Assembly: GCA_035638075.1 (NCBI GenBank)
Contig: DASRAU010000021.1
Span: 1 to 64,000, forward strand
Length of the DNA: 64,000 nucleotides
Reading direction: 5' to 3'
From: DASRAU01 sp035638075
GTDB taxonomy: Bacteria > Acidobacteriota > Polarisedimenticolia > Gp22-AA2
The position numbers and the translations under genes are program-made. The notes beneath the pieces are model-generated. The model had not been told where the DNA came from. It worked only from the letters and a program-made list of their open reading frames with translations, and searched no databases. Of this stretch, positions 56,636 through 64,000 are shown piece by piece (positions within the stretch are counted from its first letter, which is position 1; the number at the start of each line of letters is the position of its first letter).

Positions 56636-57013
56636 TCAGGCGCGGGCGGCGGACTCCACCGGCCGCGCGCCGCGGCCGAACCGCCAGGTGGCGTAGCCGA
56701 CGATCGCTCCGAGCAACGCGCCCGGGATCATGATCTCGACGTAGTACTGGTGGCCTTCGGGCTGCATCGCCACGACGCCCCAGGACAGGAGCAGCCCGAT
56801 CGCCAGCCCCACGATCATCCCGAGCGGCAGAGAGTTGAGCTTCGTCGCGAAATAGCCGGTCGCGAGACCGGTGATGAGTCCCTTGAACATCGATCCGATC
56901 ATGATGCCGACGATCTGCGCCTTCACATCCGGATACGGATAGAGGTACGCGCTCGCCCCGTCGATCAGACCCAGAATCGCCCCCAGAAGCAGCCCCAGCA
57001 CCGGCTTCGACAT
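56636..57013 (-). CDS. Small multi-pass membrane protein
   Basis: The start MSKPVLGLLLGAILGLIDGA at 57013 follows a GGGAGG ribosome site, giving 125 residues; the longer frame to 57046 lacks one. Four hydrophobic segments, several with Gly-rich helix-packing patterns (GIMIGSMFKGLITGLATGYF, GMIVGLAIGLLLSWGVVAM, IMIPGALLGAIVGYATW), suggest a compact inner-membrane protein. Function unknown. It is transcribed away from the gene at 57202. Confidence 0.75.
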   Translation of the reverse strand: MSKPVLGLLLGAILGLIDGASAYLYPYPDVKAQIVGIMIGSMFKGLITGLATGYFATKLNSLPLGMIVGLAIGLLLSWGVVAMQPEGHQYYVEIMIPGALLGAIVGYATWRFGRGARPVESAARA

Positions 57014-57201
57014 TTCGTTTCCTCCCGTGTCGCGGATTCTATTCAACGTCTCTCGCAGTTCCTTTGCCGATCGCCGCGATGATTTCTCTGTCCTGAATGT
57101 CCGCTTCCGGGAAAAGCAGCCGCAGCGCGATCGTCACCCGATTTCCCGCAACCCGTCCTCCGATGAAGGCGTTATCCCCCATGGCTTTCAACGGAGTCGT
57201 G

Positions 57202-58842
57202 ATGCCGTCATTTGTAAAAAATTTCGCACCGGGCCTGCTGGTCCTGCTGGCCCTCTTCGGCTATCTCGTCGCACTGGACTACAAGTGCGACGAGGTCCCG
57301 CCCGGGCTGAACAACGACGTCGCAGAGGAAGGAGTCCGCGGCATCCAGTTGTTCGAGGCGGGCAAGGTCGAGGTCATCAACACGCACGGCGTGAACCGGG
57401 CGGGCGTCCCGTTCGGTCACTCGATGGAGACGCTCTACCTGTACCTCGTCGGGTTCGCGTCGTGCTTCGTCGGCAGCAGCCCGATGGCGGTGCACATCAC
57501 CACCTGGTTCTTCGTGCTCGGCTCGGTGGTGCTGCTGTGTCTCCTCGTGCAACGGATCGGTCCCTCGGTGCCGGCCGCCGTGCCGCTGCTGCTGGCGATG
57601 TCCTCCGTGTGGCTCTTCCACTACGGACGCTCGGGGCTGCGAGCGGTCACAGCACCTCTGTTCCTCCTCGCCTTCGCCCTCGCGCTCGACAGCGTCGAGC
57701 GCCGGCCGGACGACAGGCTGCACGCGGTGCTCTGCGGCGCGGTCCTCGGCGCGAGCCTCTACGGCTACACGTCGGCCCGCATTCTTCCGCTCGCGTTCCT
57801 GCTCTACGCCGTCGTGACGCTTTTCGGGCGCGAGCCCGCGGCGCTGCGCCGAGAGCGGCTGCGCGCCTGGGGACTGGTCGGGGCCGGTGCTTTCGTCGTG
57901 TCGATCCCGAACCTCGTCGCCTGCCTGCGCCACGGGAAGGAGTTCCTGGCGCGCGGCGCGTACGTCCTGCCGGCGCATCTCAACGACGCGGCCTGGAACT
58001 TCATCGGCTCGTTGCTCCTGCCGCTGCACTATCCGGAGTATGCCAAGGCGGTGGCCGCCGACCATCATTTCGACGGCGTGAGCTTCGGGCTGACGGTCGC
58101 GGGCCTGAACCCGGTACACCCGCTCGTCGGAATCGCGGTGCTGTTCGGCATCGCGGCCGCGTGGCGGCGGCGCACGGAGACGCTGCCGCGGCTGCTCCTG
58201 TGTCTCTGGGGCACGAGCCTCCTGGTGCTGGGCATCGCCGGCCCGAGCCTGACCCGCTACCTCATCGTGCTGCCGGTCTTCCTCGCCTTCGCGACGCTCG
58301 GGATCGCGCCGCTCGTGGCCCGGCCATGGCTGCGTCGCGCCACCGTCGCGGCGCTGCTGCTCCTGACCGTGAGCGAGGGACGGGCGTATTTCGAGCGGCT
58401 GTCACGGGACCCACGCTCGGCCAGCGAGTTCGCCGAGGCGGCGACCGACATCGGCCGCCGTGCCCGCGAGCTGGCCGACGAGGACCGGGCGGTGCTGGTG
58501 ATCGTCGCCGGCAACGCCAACGTGGTGAACTTCCTGACCCACGACGACCGCTTCAGCGTCTGGATCAGCGAGTTCTGGCACCGCGCGCCCGACACGCGCG
58601 AGATCCCGCTGCAGCGCGCCGAGCCCCAGGTGATCCTGGTCGAGCGCCAGCCCGGCTTCGCGGCGCTCGGGAACCTGTTCGCGACCTTCGCCCGCCGCGA
58701 GCGGCATCCGCTCTTCGACGAGTTCGTCGTCGACCCCGCCTGGGACTGGATGACCCAGTCGTTCAAGGAAGGCCCCGCGGCGCCGTTCGTCCGTTCGGAC
58801 CGCAACACCGCGGCAGGAACGACCACCCGCTCGATCCTGTAG
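57202..58842 (+). CDS. Membrane glycosyltransferase-like protein (GT39/ArnT superfamily)
   Basis: 546 residues from ATG 57202 (GGAG eight bases upstream); an in-frame ATG at 57181 is an alternative. About ten membrane helices follow an early outside loop with PPGLNNDVAEEGVRGIQLFE; the acidic pair there is where GT-C enzymes such as PMT/ArnT place their catalytic Asp. HTITW-like and HYGRSGLRAVTAPLFLLAFA segments support the family. The C-terminal 140 residues (RRARELADEDRAVLVIVAGN, RFSVWISEFWHRAPDTREIP) form a soluble domain. It likely transfers a sugar from a polyprenyl donor; the acceptor is unknown. Confidence 0.8.
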   Translation: MPSFVKNFAPGLLVLLALFGYLVALDYKCDEVPPGLNNDVAEEGVRGIQLFEAGKVEVINTHGVNRAGVPFGHSMETLYLYLVGFASCFVGSSPMAVHITTWFFVLGSVVLLCLLVQRIGPSVPAAVPLLLAMSSVWLFHYGRSGLRAVTAPLFLLAFALALDSVERRPDDRLHAVLCGAVLGASLYGYTSARILPLAFLLYAVVTLFGREPAALRRERLRAWGLVGAGAFVVSIPNLVACLRHGKEFLARGAYVLPAHLNDAAWNFIGSLLLPLHYPEYAKAVAADHHFDGVSFGLTVAGLNPVHPLVGIAVLFGIAAAWRRRTETLPRLLLCLWGTSLLVLGIAGPSLTRYLIVLPVFLAFATLGIAPLVARPWLRRATVAALLLLTVSEGRAYFERLSRDPRSASEFAEAATDIGRRARELADEDRAVLVIVAGNANVVNFLTHDDRFSVWISEFWHRAPDTREIPLQRAEPQVILVERQPGFAALGNLFATFARRERHPLFDEFVVDPAWDWMTQSFKEGPAAPFVRSDRNTAAGTTTRSIL

Positions 58843-58850
58843 GAACGGGG

Positions 58851-59876
58851 TCAGCGGCCGGTGAGCCAGAGGATCAGCAGTCGCATCAGGATGTACGCGG
58901 CGATGAGCGCGGCGAGCGTCCGCGTGCGCGCGAACAGCCGGCCCGCCCGCTCGAGGATCGATTCGGGGTAGGCGTCCACCGCGAGACCGTCGAGGAAACG
59001 GAGAACGTCGGCGGACAGGTCGGAGGCCGCCCGGTATCGCTCCTCGCCACGCCTGGCCATCGCTTTCCCGGCAATCGCCGCGAGCGGTCGCGGGATGGAC
59101 GGGTCGATCGACCGCAGCGCCGGCGGCTCCGACTCGATGACCCGCCGGAGCGTCTCCTCCCCCGGGCCGGGACCGAACGGGGCCCGGCGGCCGAGCAGGA
59201 AATAAAGGATGGCGCCGAGGGCGTAGACGTCGGTGCGGGGATCCACGGCTGCGAGGTCGCCGCGGGCCTGCTCCGGCGCCATCCACGCCGGTGTGCCGAC
59301 GATGCTGCCGTCCGCCGTGCCCGGCCGGCGACCGACCGGCATGCCGACGGCAGGAGGGTCCAAGCGGCCCAGGCGCTTCGCGACGCCCCAATCGAGAACC
59401 AGGGCCTCGCCGAACTCCCCCACCATGATGTTCTGCGGCTTCAGGTCGCGGTGCACGACGCCGTGGGCGTGCGCGAAGGAGACGGCGTCGCAGACCTTGA
59501 CGAAGAGGCGCAGCGCCGCAGGCCGTCCGGGCGCGCCGGAGATCCACTCGTCGAGCCGCGCACCGCGCACGTACTTCATGACGTAGAAGACGCGGCCGTC
59601 GGGAAGCGTCCCGACGTCGTGCACCGGCGCCAGGTTCGGGTGCTCGAGATCGGCGAGGAGGCGTGCCTCGGCCACGAGCCGGGCCGCGAGATCGCCGGAC
59701 GGATCGGGATCCGACAGGACCTTCAACGCCGCCTCGCGCCCGAGCGCGGTGTCCTCGACGAGGTAGACGGTCGCCATCCCGCCGGCGCCGAGACGGCGGA
59801 CAAGCCTGTAGCGCGTGCCGGTCAGGTCGGGAAGCTCGGCCACCGCGCGCAGATGCGCGAGGGTTTCGTCATCCAT
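58851..59876 (-). CDS. Membrane-anchored Ser/Thr protein kinase (Hanks type)
   Basis: 341 residues: P-loop LGAGGMATVYLVED, catalytic Lys52, HRDLKPQN with Asp144, LDWGVAK (DWG instead of DFG, 162-164) and GTPAWMAPEQARG in the activation segment. The kinase domain is followed by a single C-terminal helix (LAALIAAYILMRLLILWL), and there is no extracellular sensor domain. The gene overlaps the ECF sigma gene by 8 bp, so the two are co-translated. The kinase presumably phosphorylates the sigma factor or acts in the same response. Confidence 0.92.
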   Translation of the reverse strand: MDDETLAHLRAVAELPDLTGTRYRLVRRLGAGGMATVYLVEDTALGREAALKVLSDPDPSGDLAARLVAEARLLADLEHPNLAPVHDVGTLPDGRVFYVMKYVRGARLDEWISGAPGRPAALRLFVKVCDAVSFAHAHGVVHRDLKPQNIMVGEFGEALVLDWGVAKRLGRLDPPAVGMPVGRRPGTADGSIVGTPAWMAPEQARGDLAAVDPRTDVYALGAILYFLLGRRAPFGPGPGEETLRRVIESEPPALRSIDPSIPRPLAAIAGKAMARRGEERYRAASDLSADVLRFLDGLAVDAYPESILERAGRLFARTRTLAALIAAYILMRLLILWLTGR

Positions 59877-60618
59877 GCGATGAGGGGTCCGCAGGCGCCG
59901 TGCCGAGGAGCAGGCGCGCTTCGAGACGGAACTCCTCGTCGCTGCCGGTCACCTGGCGGAGGGTGTCGAGGAGGATGCGGCGGAACTCGCGGCGCGTCCA
60001 GGCGAGATGGTTGGTCACGAGGCTCGGGGTCGTCCCGAACTCGCGCGCCAGGTCGTCGTAGGTCAGCTTCCCCTCCCCCGCGTCCTCGAGATCGTAGCGC
60101 CGGAAGAGCTCGAAATGGCGCTCCTTGCCGGCCGCCGCGCACGCGGCGCGCAGCGACTCGATCGCCACGGTGAAGAGGCTCCGGACCCATTCGGCGTCGA
60201 ACAGCTCCTCGGGAGACCGCTCGCGGGCGGCGGCGCCGGAAGCGGCGAGCTCGGCTTCGGCGGCGCCGAAGTCGCAGTCCGTGGTCGCTCCGCCGCCGCG
60301 CTTCAGTCGCGTCGCCGCCTTGTCTTCGTTGGCGACGAAGCGGTCGACGCAGGTGCGGAGGAACGTGCGGAAGCGGCCCTTCACCGGGTCGAACCCGGCG
60401 AAGAAATCCTTTTCGAGCGCGCGGGTGAAGAAGGCCTGCGTCAGGTCCTCGGCGTCCTCCGGCGAGCGGCGGAAGCGCAACCGGATGAGCTTGTAGACCG
60501 GGCGCCAGTAGGCGGCGACGATCGCTTCGATCGAGCGGCGGCGCTCCTCGGGCTTGTCGCTCGCGGCGCCGCGCACCGCCGAAAAGTGGGTCGTCGGGAA
60601 CCGGTCGCCGCCGCTCAT
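59869..60618 (-). CDS. ECF-type RNA polymerase sigma factor
   Basis: 249 residues. Sigma-2 region: AYWRPVYKLIRLRFRRSPED with EDLTQAFFTRALEKDFFAGF and RFRTFLRTCVDRFVANEDKA. A long linker (AAARERSPEELFDAEWVRSL) precedes the sigma-4 helix-turn-helix, YDDLAREFGTTPSLVTNHLA with WTRREFRRILLDTLRQVTGS. Its length and spacing fit ECF factors linked to Ser/Thr kinases rather than those paired with a membrane anti-sigma; no anti-sigma gene is nearby. It directs transcription of an unidentified set of genes. Confidence 0.9.
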   Translation of the reverse strand: MSGGDRFPTTHFSAVRGAASDKPEERRRSIEAIVAAYWRPVYKLIRLRFRRSPEDAEDLTQAFFTRALEKDFFAGFDPVKGRFRTFLRTCVDRFVANEDKAATRLKRGGGATTDCDFGAAEAELAASGAAARERSPEELFDAEWVRSLFTVAIESLRAACAAAGKERHFELFRRYDLEDAGEGKLTYDDLAREFGTTPSLVTNHLAWTRREFRRILLDTLRQVTGSDEEFRLEARLLLGTAPADPSSHG

Positions 60619-60667
60619 CGCAAGGACCGCGCGAACGTCCGGCCCGTCGCGCTCCGTTCCACGGCGC

Positions 60668-62086
60668 TTACGCCTTGCGGCGCCCCCGGAGGTAGAGCAG
60701 CCAGCCGCAGCCGAGCAGGAGGGCGCAGCCGCCGATCATCTTCGCCTCGAAGATCAAAGCCTCGCGGCCGCTCATCGTCGGCACCAGCGCCAGCCCGATG
60801 GCCACCGCGGTCGTCAGGAACCCGAGGCCGCCGACCAGCCGGACTCCCGTCCGCCCGCCGGGCACCGGGATGACCCCTTCGGTCTGCGGCGGCACACCGC
60901 CCAGCTTGAGGAGCGCGGCGAAGAGGTACAGGTACGGAATGAAGTAGACGATGATGGTGAAATCCGCCAGGAAGAGATACGCCTGCTCGACGTCCACGCC
61001 GACGAAGCCGACGAGAATCAGCAGACTCGAGATGGCGGCGGTGACGAGCAGCGCCACGTGCGGCGTGCCGTAGCGCGGATGCAGGCGCCCGAACGCCGGC
61101 GGCAGGTAGCGGTCGATGCCGGCGACGAACGGCACGCGCGAGCAGCCGGCGAGCCAGGCGCTGCAGCCGCCCAAGCCCCCGAGCGCGATGAGCAGCGCCA
61201 TGATCCCGGCGAGGAAGCCGAAGCCCATCTTGTCCTGCACCGCGCCGATCGCCGCACCGACGCCGTCGATGAGGCCGACGTCCTTCTGCGGCAGCGCCAC
61301 GAGCAGCGCCGCGGTCCCGAGGACGTAGATGAGCGTGATGACGACGCCGGAGATGAAGATGGCGCGCGGCATGTTGCGGCGCGGGTCCTTGATCTCCTCG
61401 GTCATCAGCGCTCCCAGGTCGAGACCCGAGAAGCCGAAGCACATGTTGGCGAAAAACGACGCCGTGCCGAAGCCGAGGACCGGCACCAGCGCCGATCCCG
61501 AGAACGGCGTCGCGGCGCCGTAGCGCACGAGCGCGAGCGTTCCGAGGCCGATGAGCACCGTCGCGGGCAGCCAGGTGCCGTAGGCGCCGAGATTGTTGAG
61601 CCAGCGCGCCCGCCTCAACCCGACGATGTTGAACCAGACGACGACCCAGAAGAGCAGGAACGACAGCGCCGCCATGAACGGCGGGCTCTTCTCGAGCCCG
61701 GCCGCGCGGGCGCCGAACATGAAGACGAGGTTGCCGACGGTGAAGATCAGCAGGTGCGGGAAATAGATCAGGTTGTTCGTCCACAGGCACCAGCCCGAGA
61801 TGAAGCCGTGGGTCTCGCCGAAGGCGTGCTTGGTCCAGGCGTAGATGCCGCCTTCCTCCGGATAGCGCGTCGTCAGGTCGATGACCGCGAGCCCGGACGG
61901 CACGAAGAAGCAGATGAAGGCGAGGATCCACAGCGGCAGCGCCGCGTAGCCGTAGCCGCCGGCCGACGTCAGCCACCAGCGCAGCCCGACGATGGCGACG
62001 ATGTTGAGGAGGACGAGGTCCCAGAGCCCCAGCTCGCGCTTCAGGTGCGGCTGCGGCTCGCTCGCTCCCTCCGAAGAGACGGACAT
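60668..62086 (-). CDS. APC-family amino acid permease
   Basis: 472 residues with about 12 membrane helices. The N-terminus (LKRELGLWDLVLLNIVAIVG) and the first helices (STAGGYGYAALP-like TSAGGYGYAALPLWILAFIC, IDLTTRYPEEGGIYAWTKHA, FGETHGFISGWCLWTNNLIY) are the APC pattern with the 'PEEGGiYaW' block. CFGFSGLDLGALMTEEIKDP and RNMPRAIFISGV form the central conserved region. It probably imports amino acids or amines with protons across the inner membrane; specificity is unknown. It follows the OPT gene by 16 bp and may be co-transcribed with it. Confidence 0.9.
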   Translation of the reverse strand: MSVSSEGASEPQPHLKRELGLWDLVLLNIVAIVGLRWWLTSAGGYGYAALPLWILAFICFFVPSGLAVIDLTTRYPEEGGIYAWTKHAFGETHGFISGWCLWTNNLIYFPHLLIFTVGNLVFMFGARAAGLEKSPPFMAALSFLLFWVVVWFNIVGLRRARWLNNLGAYGTWLPATVLIGLGTLALVRYGAATPFSGSALVPVLGFGTASFFANMCFGFSGLDLGALMTEEIKDPRRNMPRAIFISGVVITLIYVLGTAALLVALPQKDVGLIDGVGAAIGAVQDKMGFGFLAGIMALLIALGGLGGCSAWLAGCSRVPFVAGIDRYLPPAFGRLHPRYGTPHVALLVTAAISSLLILVGFVGVDVEQAYLFLADFTIIVYFIPYLYLFAALLKLGGVPPQTEGVIPVPGGRTGVRLVGGLGFLTTAVAIGLALVPTMSGREALIFEAKMIGGCALLLGCGWLLYLRGRRKA

Positions 62087-62102
62087 CGACCCGGGCGCGG
62101 CC

Positions 62103-64000
62103 CTACATCATCGCCGCGGGGGGCGCCGGCTCGTCGGCGCGGCCCGCGTTGTCGAGCGGCACTTTGACGAGCATCCACGTCATCATCGCGAGAAGAACGA
62201 GGCCCGCGACGTACGACGGGTTCTCGAAGATCTTCGGGAGCGTGATGTCGAAGTAGAGACACGTCGAGGTCACGAGCCCCATGAGCGCCTCCCCTGCTAT
62301 CAACCCCGAGGCGGTCAGGATGCCGACGTTCTCGGTGCGGATGCGCTGCGCCTCGTTGAGCCCGAGCTTCTTCGCCCGCTCGTCCACCACCCAGCGGATG
62401 ACGCCGCCGACGAAGATCGCGAAGGTGGTCGGCAGCGGCAGGTACATGCCGATGGCCACCAGCATCGGGCTCTTCACCTTCACCAGGATGAGGGCGATGC
62501 CGAACATGATGCCGACCACGATGAGCGGCCAGGCCATCTCCTGGTTGACGATCCCCTTCGCCAGGGCGGCCATCAGACCCGCCTGCGGCGCGCTCAGCTT
62601 GGGATCGCCGAACCCGGTTCCCCCGGCCTTGATGTTCCCCTCGTGCAGCGTCAGCAGCGGGAAGTACATGACGACGCTGGCGCAGACGACGGCGATGAGC
62701 TCGACGATCTGGATGGTGCGCGGCGTGCCGCCGAGGATGTAGCCGACCTTGAAATCCTGGAGGAGCTCCCCGGCGACCGCCGACGAGACGCAGACGACCG
62801 CCGCCACGGCGAGCACCGCGGCGACGCCGCCGATGCCGCTCACGCCCATGGTCACCATCAGCAGGGCGGCGATGATGAGGGTCGAGAGCGTCAGGCCGGA
62901 GATCGGGTTGTTCGACGAGCCGATGAGCCCGACGAGATACCCCGAGACGGTCGCGAAGAAGAAGCCGACGATGAGCATGACGATGGCCGCGACGATGGCC
63001 CCCGCCACCAGCCCCGTCATGTAGATGTAGAGCGCGGCCATCAGCACGAAGGTGACCAGGATCAGCAGGAAGACGACCTTCGACGACATGTAGCGATCGG
63101 TGCGCCGCACCGCCTGGGCGCCCCCGCCGCCGCGGACCTCGGCGAAGGCCTTCATCAGGCCGCCGAAGATGCTCTGCCGCCTCTTGTAGAGGGTGTAGGC
63201 GGTGCCGACGAGCATGCCGCCCACGGCCATCGGCCGCACGATGAAGCGCCAGACCGCGGCGATCGTCGCGCCCCAGGCCTCGACGTCGGTGCCCGCGGGC
63301 GTGGTCGCGCCGGCCGGCAAAAAGGTGCTGAGCTGCGGCCCGAGCAGGTAGGTGATCATCGGCACGAGCAGCCCCCAGGCGATGACACCCCCCGAGAAGT
63401 TGAGCGCCGCCAGCTCCGGCCCGATGACGTACCCGACGCCGATGAGGGCCGGCGAGATGCTCGGCATGGCGAATTGCGTGACGCCGCCGGTGCCGATGGC
63501 GTTGGCGGTGTCCGCGGCTCCGAGCTTCAGCTTCGTCGTGCCGATCTTCCCCATCGTCAGCGGCACGTCCTTGTCGACGCCGAAGATCTGCAGGGCGCCG
63601 GTCAGGAACGCGCCGGCACCCGCCGCCATCGCATAGAAAAGATGCTTCGCCGAGTCCGCCCCGCGCTGCCCGGCCTTGTGGATCTCGCCGGCGGCGACCG
63701 ACTCGGGGAACGGCAGCTCGCGGTCCTCGACGAGCACCCGGCGCACCAGCGAGCAGAACAGCACTCCGAGCACGGAGCCGACGAGCATCAGCGCGGTCGA
63801 TTTCCAGTAGGCGTCCTCGGGTCTGAAGGAGGGCCACACGCCGGCGATGTAGAACGCCGGCAGGGTGAAGACCGCGCCGGCGGCGACCGACTCGCCGATC
63901 GATCCGGCGGTGCGGGCGATGTTCTCCTCGAGGATCGAGCCGCGGCGCACCCTCAGGATGGCCATGCTGATGACGGCGGCCGGATAGGTCGCGGCGATCG
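62103..64000 (-). CDS. OPT-family oligopeptide transporter (5' end beyond window)
   Basis: The visible 632 residues lack only the start, because the frame stays open to base 64000 with AIAATYPAAVISMAILRVRR. Family blocks: GSILEENIARTAGSIGESVA with AAGAVFTLPAFYIAG, LPFPESVAAGEIHKAGQRGA, GIGGVAAVLAVAAVVCVSSA, AGELLQDFKVGYILGGTPRT, IQIVELIAVVCASVVMYFPL and a C-terminal cluster of helices. 'GiLEeNivqTaaSaGEslAaG' and 'GdllQDfKtGyllGatP' are the diagnostic motifs. It imports small peptides or metal chelates. Together with the APC permease it suggests amino-acid or peptide uptake. Confidence 0.92.
   Translation of the reverse strand, partial: IAATYPAAVISMAILRVRRGSILEENIARTAGSIGESVAAGAVFTLPAFYIAGVWPSFRPEDAYWKSTALMLVGSVLGVLFCSLVRRVLVEDRELPFPESVAAGEIHKAGQRGADSAKHLFYAMAAGAGAFLTGALQIFGVDKDVPLTMGKIGTTKLKLGAADTANAIGTGGVTQFAMPSISPALIGVGYVIGPELAALNFSGGVIAWGLLVPMITYLLGPQLSTFLPAGATTPAGTDVEAWGATIAAVWRFIVRPMAVGGMLVGTAYTLYKRRQSIFGGLMKAFAEVRGGGGAQAVRRTDRYMSSKVVFLLILVTFVLMAALYIYMTGLVAGAIVAAIVMLIVGFFFATVSGYLVGLIGSSNNPISGLTLSTLIIAALLMVTMGVSGIGGVAAVLAVAAVVCVSSAVAGELLQDFKVGYILGGTPRTIQIVELIAVVCASVVMYFPLLTLHEGNIKAGGTGFGDPKLSAPQAGLMAALAKGIVNQEMAWPLIVVGIMFGIALILVKVKSPMLVAIGMYLPLPTTFAIFVGGVIRWVVDERAKKLGLNEAQRIRTENVGILTASGLIAGEALMGLVTSTCLYFDITLPKIFENPSYVAGLVLLAMMTWMLVKVPLDNAGRADEPAPPAAMM

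Noticed and set aside
60554..62167. 537-codon plus-strand frame opposite the APC permease
   Set aside because: Low-complexity Arg/Asp/Glu/Gln product; shadow of the transporter coding strand.
1..64000. tRNA, rRNA, riboswitch and replication-origin signals
   Set aside because: No recognisable cloverleaf, rRNA segment, conserved riboswitch core or DnaA-box cluster was found by eye; a covariance-model scan would be needed to exclude divergent RNAs.

Overview
This is a high-GC bacterial window. It encodes several very large FtsX/MacB-type permeases of about 800 residues in tandem (the ADOP family that is expanded in Acidobacteriota), a Tricorn-type protease, an ECF sigma factor overlapping a Ser/Thr kinase, and an NtrY/NtrC-like pair. 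I infer an acidobacterium or close relative, probably from soil or sediment. That is inference from gene content; no rRNA or tRNA gene was recognised.

Layout. (1) 1-7565: an integron cassette array with eleven recognisable attC sites of about 93, 103 or 124 bp, spaced roughly 460-870 bp apart. Each is followed by one + strand gene, mostly small secreted, membrane or unknown proteins. No integrase is visible, so either it lies left of base 1 or this is an integrase-less attC cluster. The array ends in a chimeric attC carrying IS-like DNA, a decayed dyad and a truncated attC left end next to an ordinary chromosomal gene. (2) 7590-16831: housekeeping and accessory genes: NTF2-like protein, Tricorn protease (-), a membrane sensor-like protein (-), small enzymes and a metallo-beta-lactamase-fold protein. 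(3) 16962-21561: a compact RiPP locus with promoter, a 48-residue Cys/Ser/Thr-rich precursor, an attenuator-like hairpin, a split class I lanthipeptide dehydratase (elimination-domain protein, then glutamylation-domain protein) and a methyltransferase joined by an ATGA overlap. No LanC, YcaO, protease or dedicated exporter is nearby. (4) 21558-40110: a long run of + strand genes (one exception), many overlapping start-to-stop: acetyltransferase, cupin, methyltransferases, GT51 transglycosylase, tryptophanase, alpha/beta hydrolase, KefB-like antiporter, Nudix, isochorismatase-like hydrolase, a truncated AlkB-like gene, reductase, peroxiredoxin and an ICMT-like protein. (5) 40147-55741 (-): a probable 15.6-kb operon of membrane-fusion protein, ATPase, a deleted permease remnant, a second ATPase, four full-length ADOP permeases, a sigma-54 response regulator and a histidine kinase. 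A -24/-12-like element precedes it. (6) 55948-64000: DUF1579-like protein, small membrane protein, a membrane glycosyltransferase-like protein, Ser/Thr kinase with overlapping ECF sigma factor, APC permease, and an OPT-family transporter that runs off the right edge.

The most interesting parts are the RiPP locus, the cassette array with its mixed and hybrid attC families, and the internally deleted permease gene that still keeps both ends and its coupling to the next ATPase.
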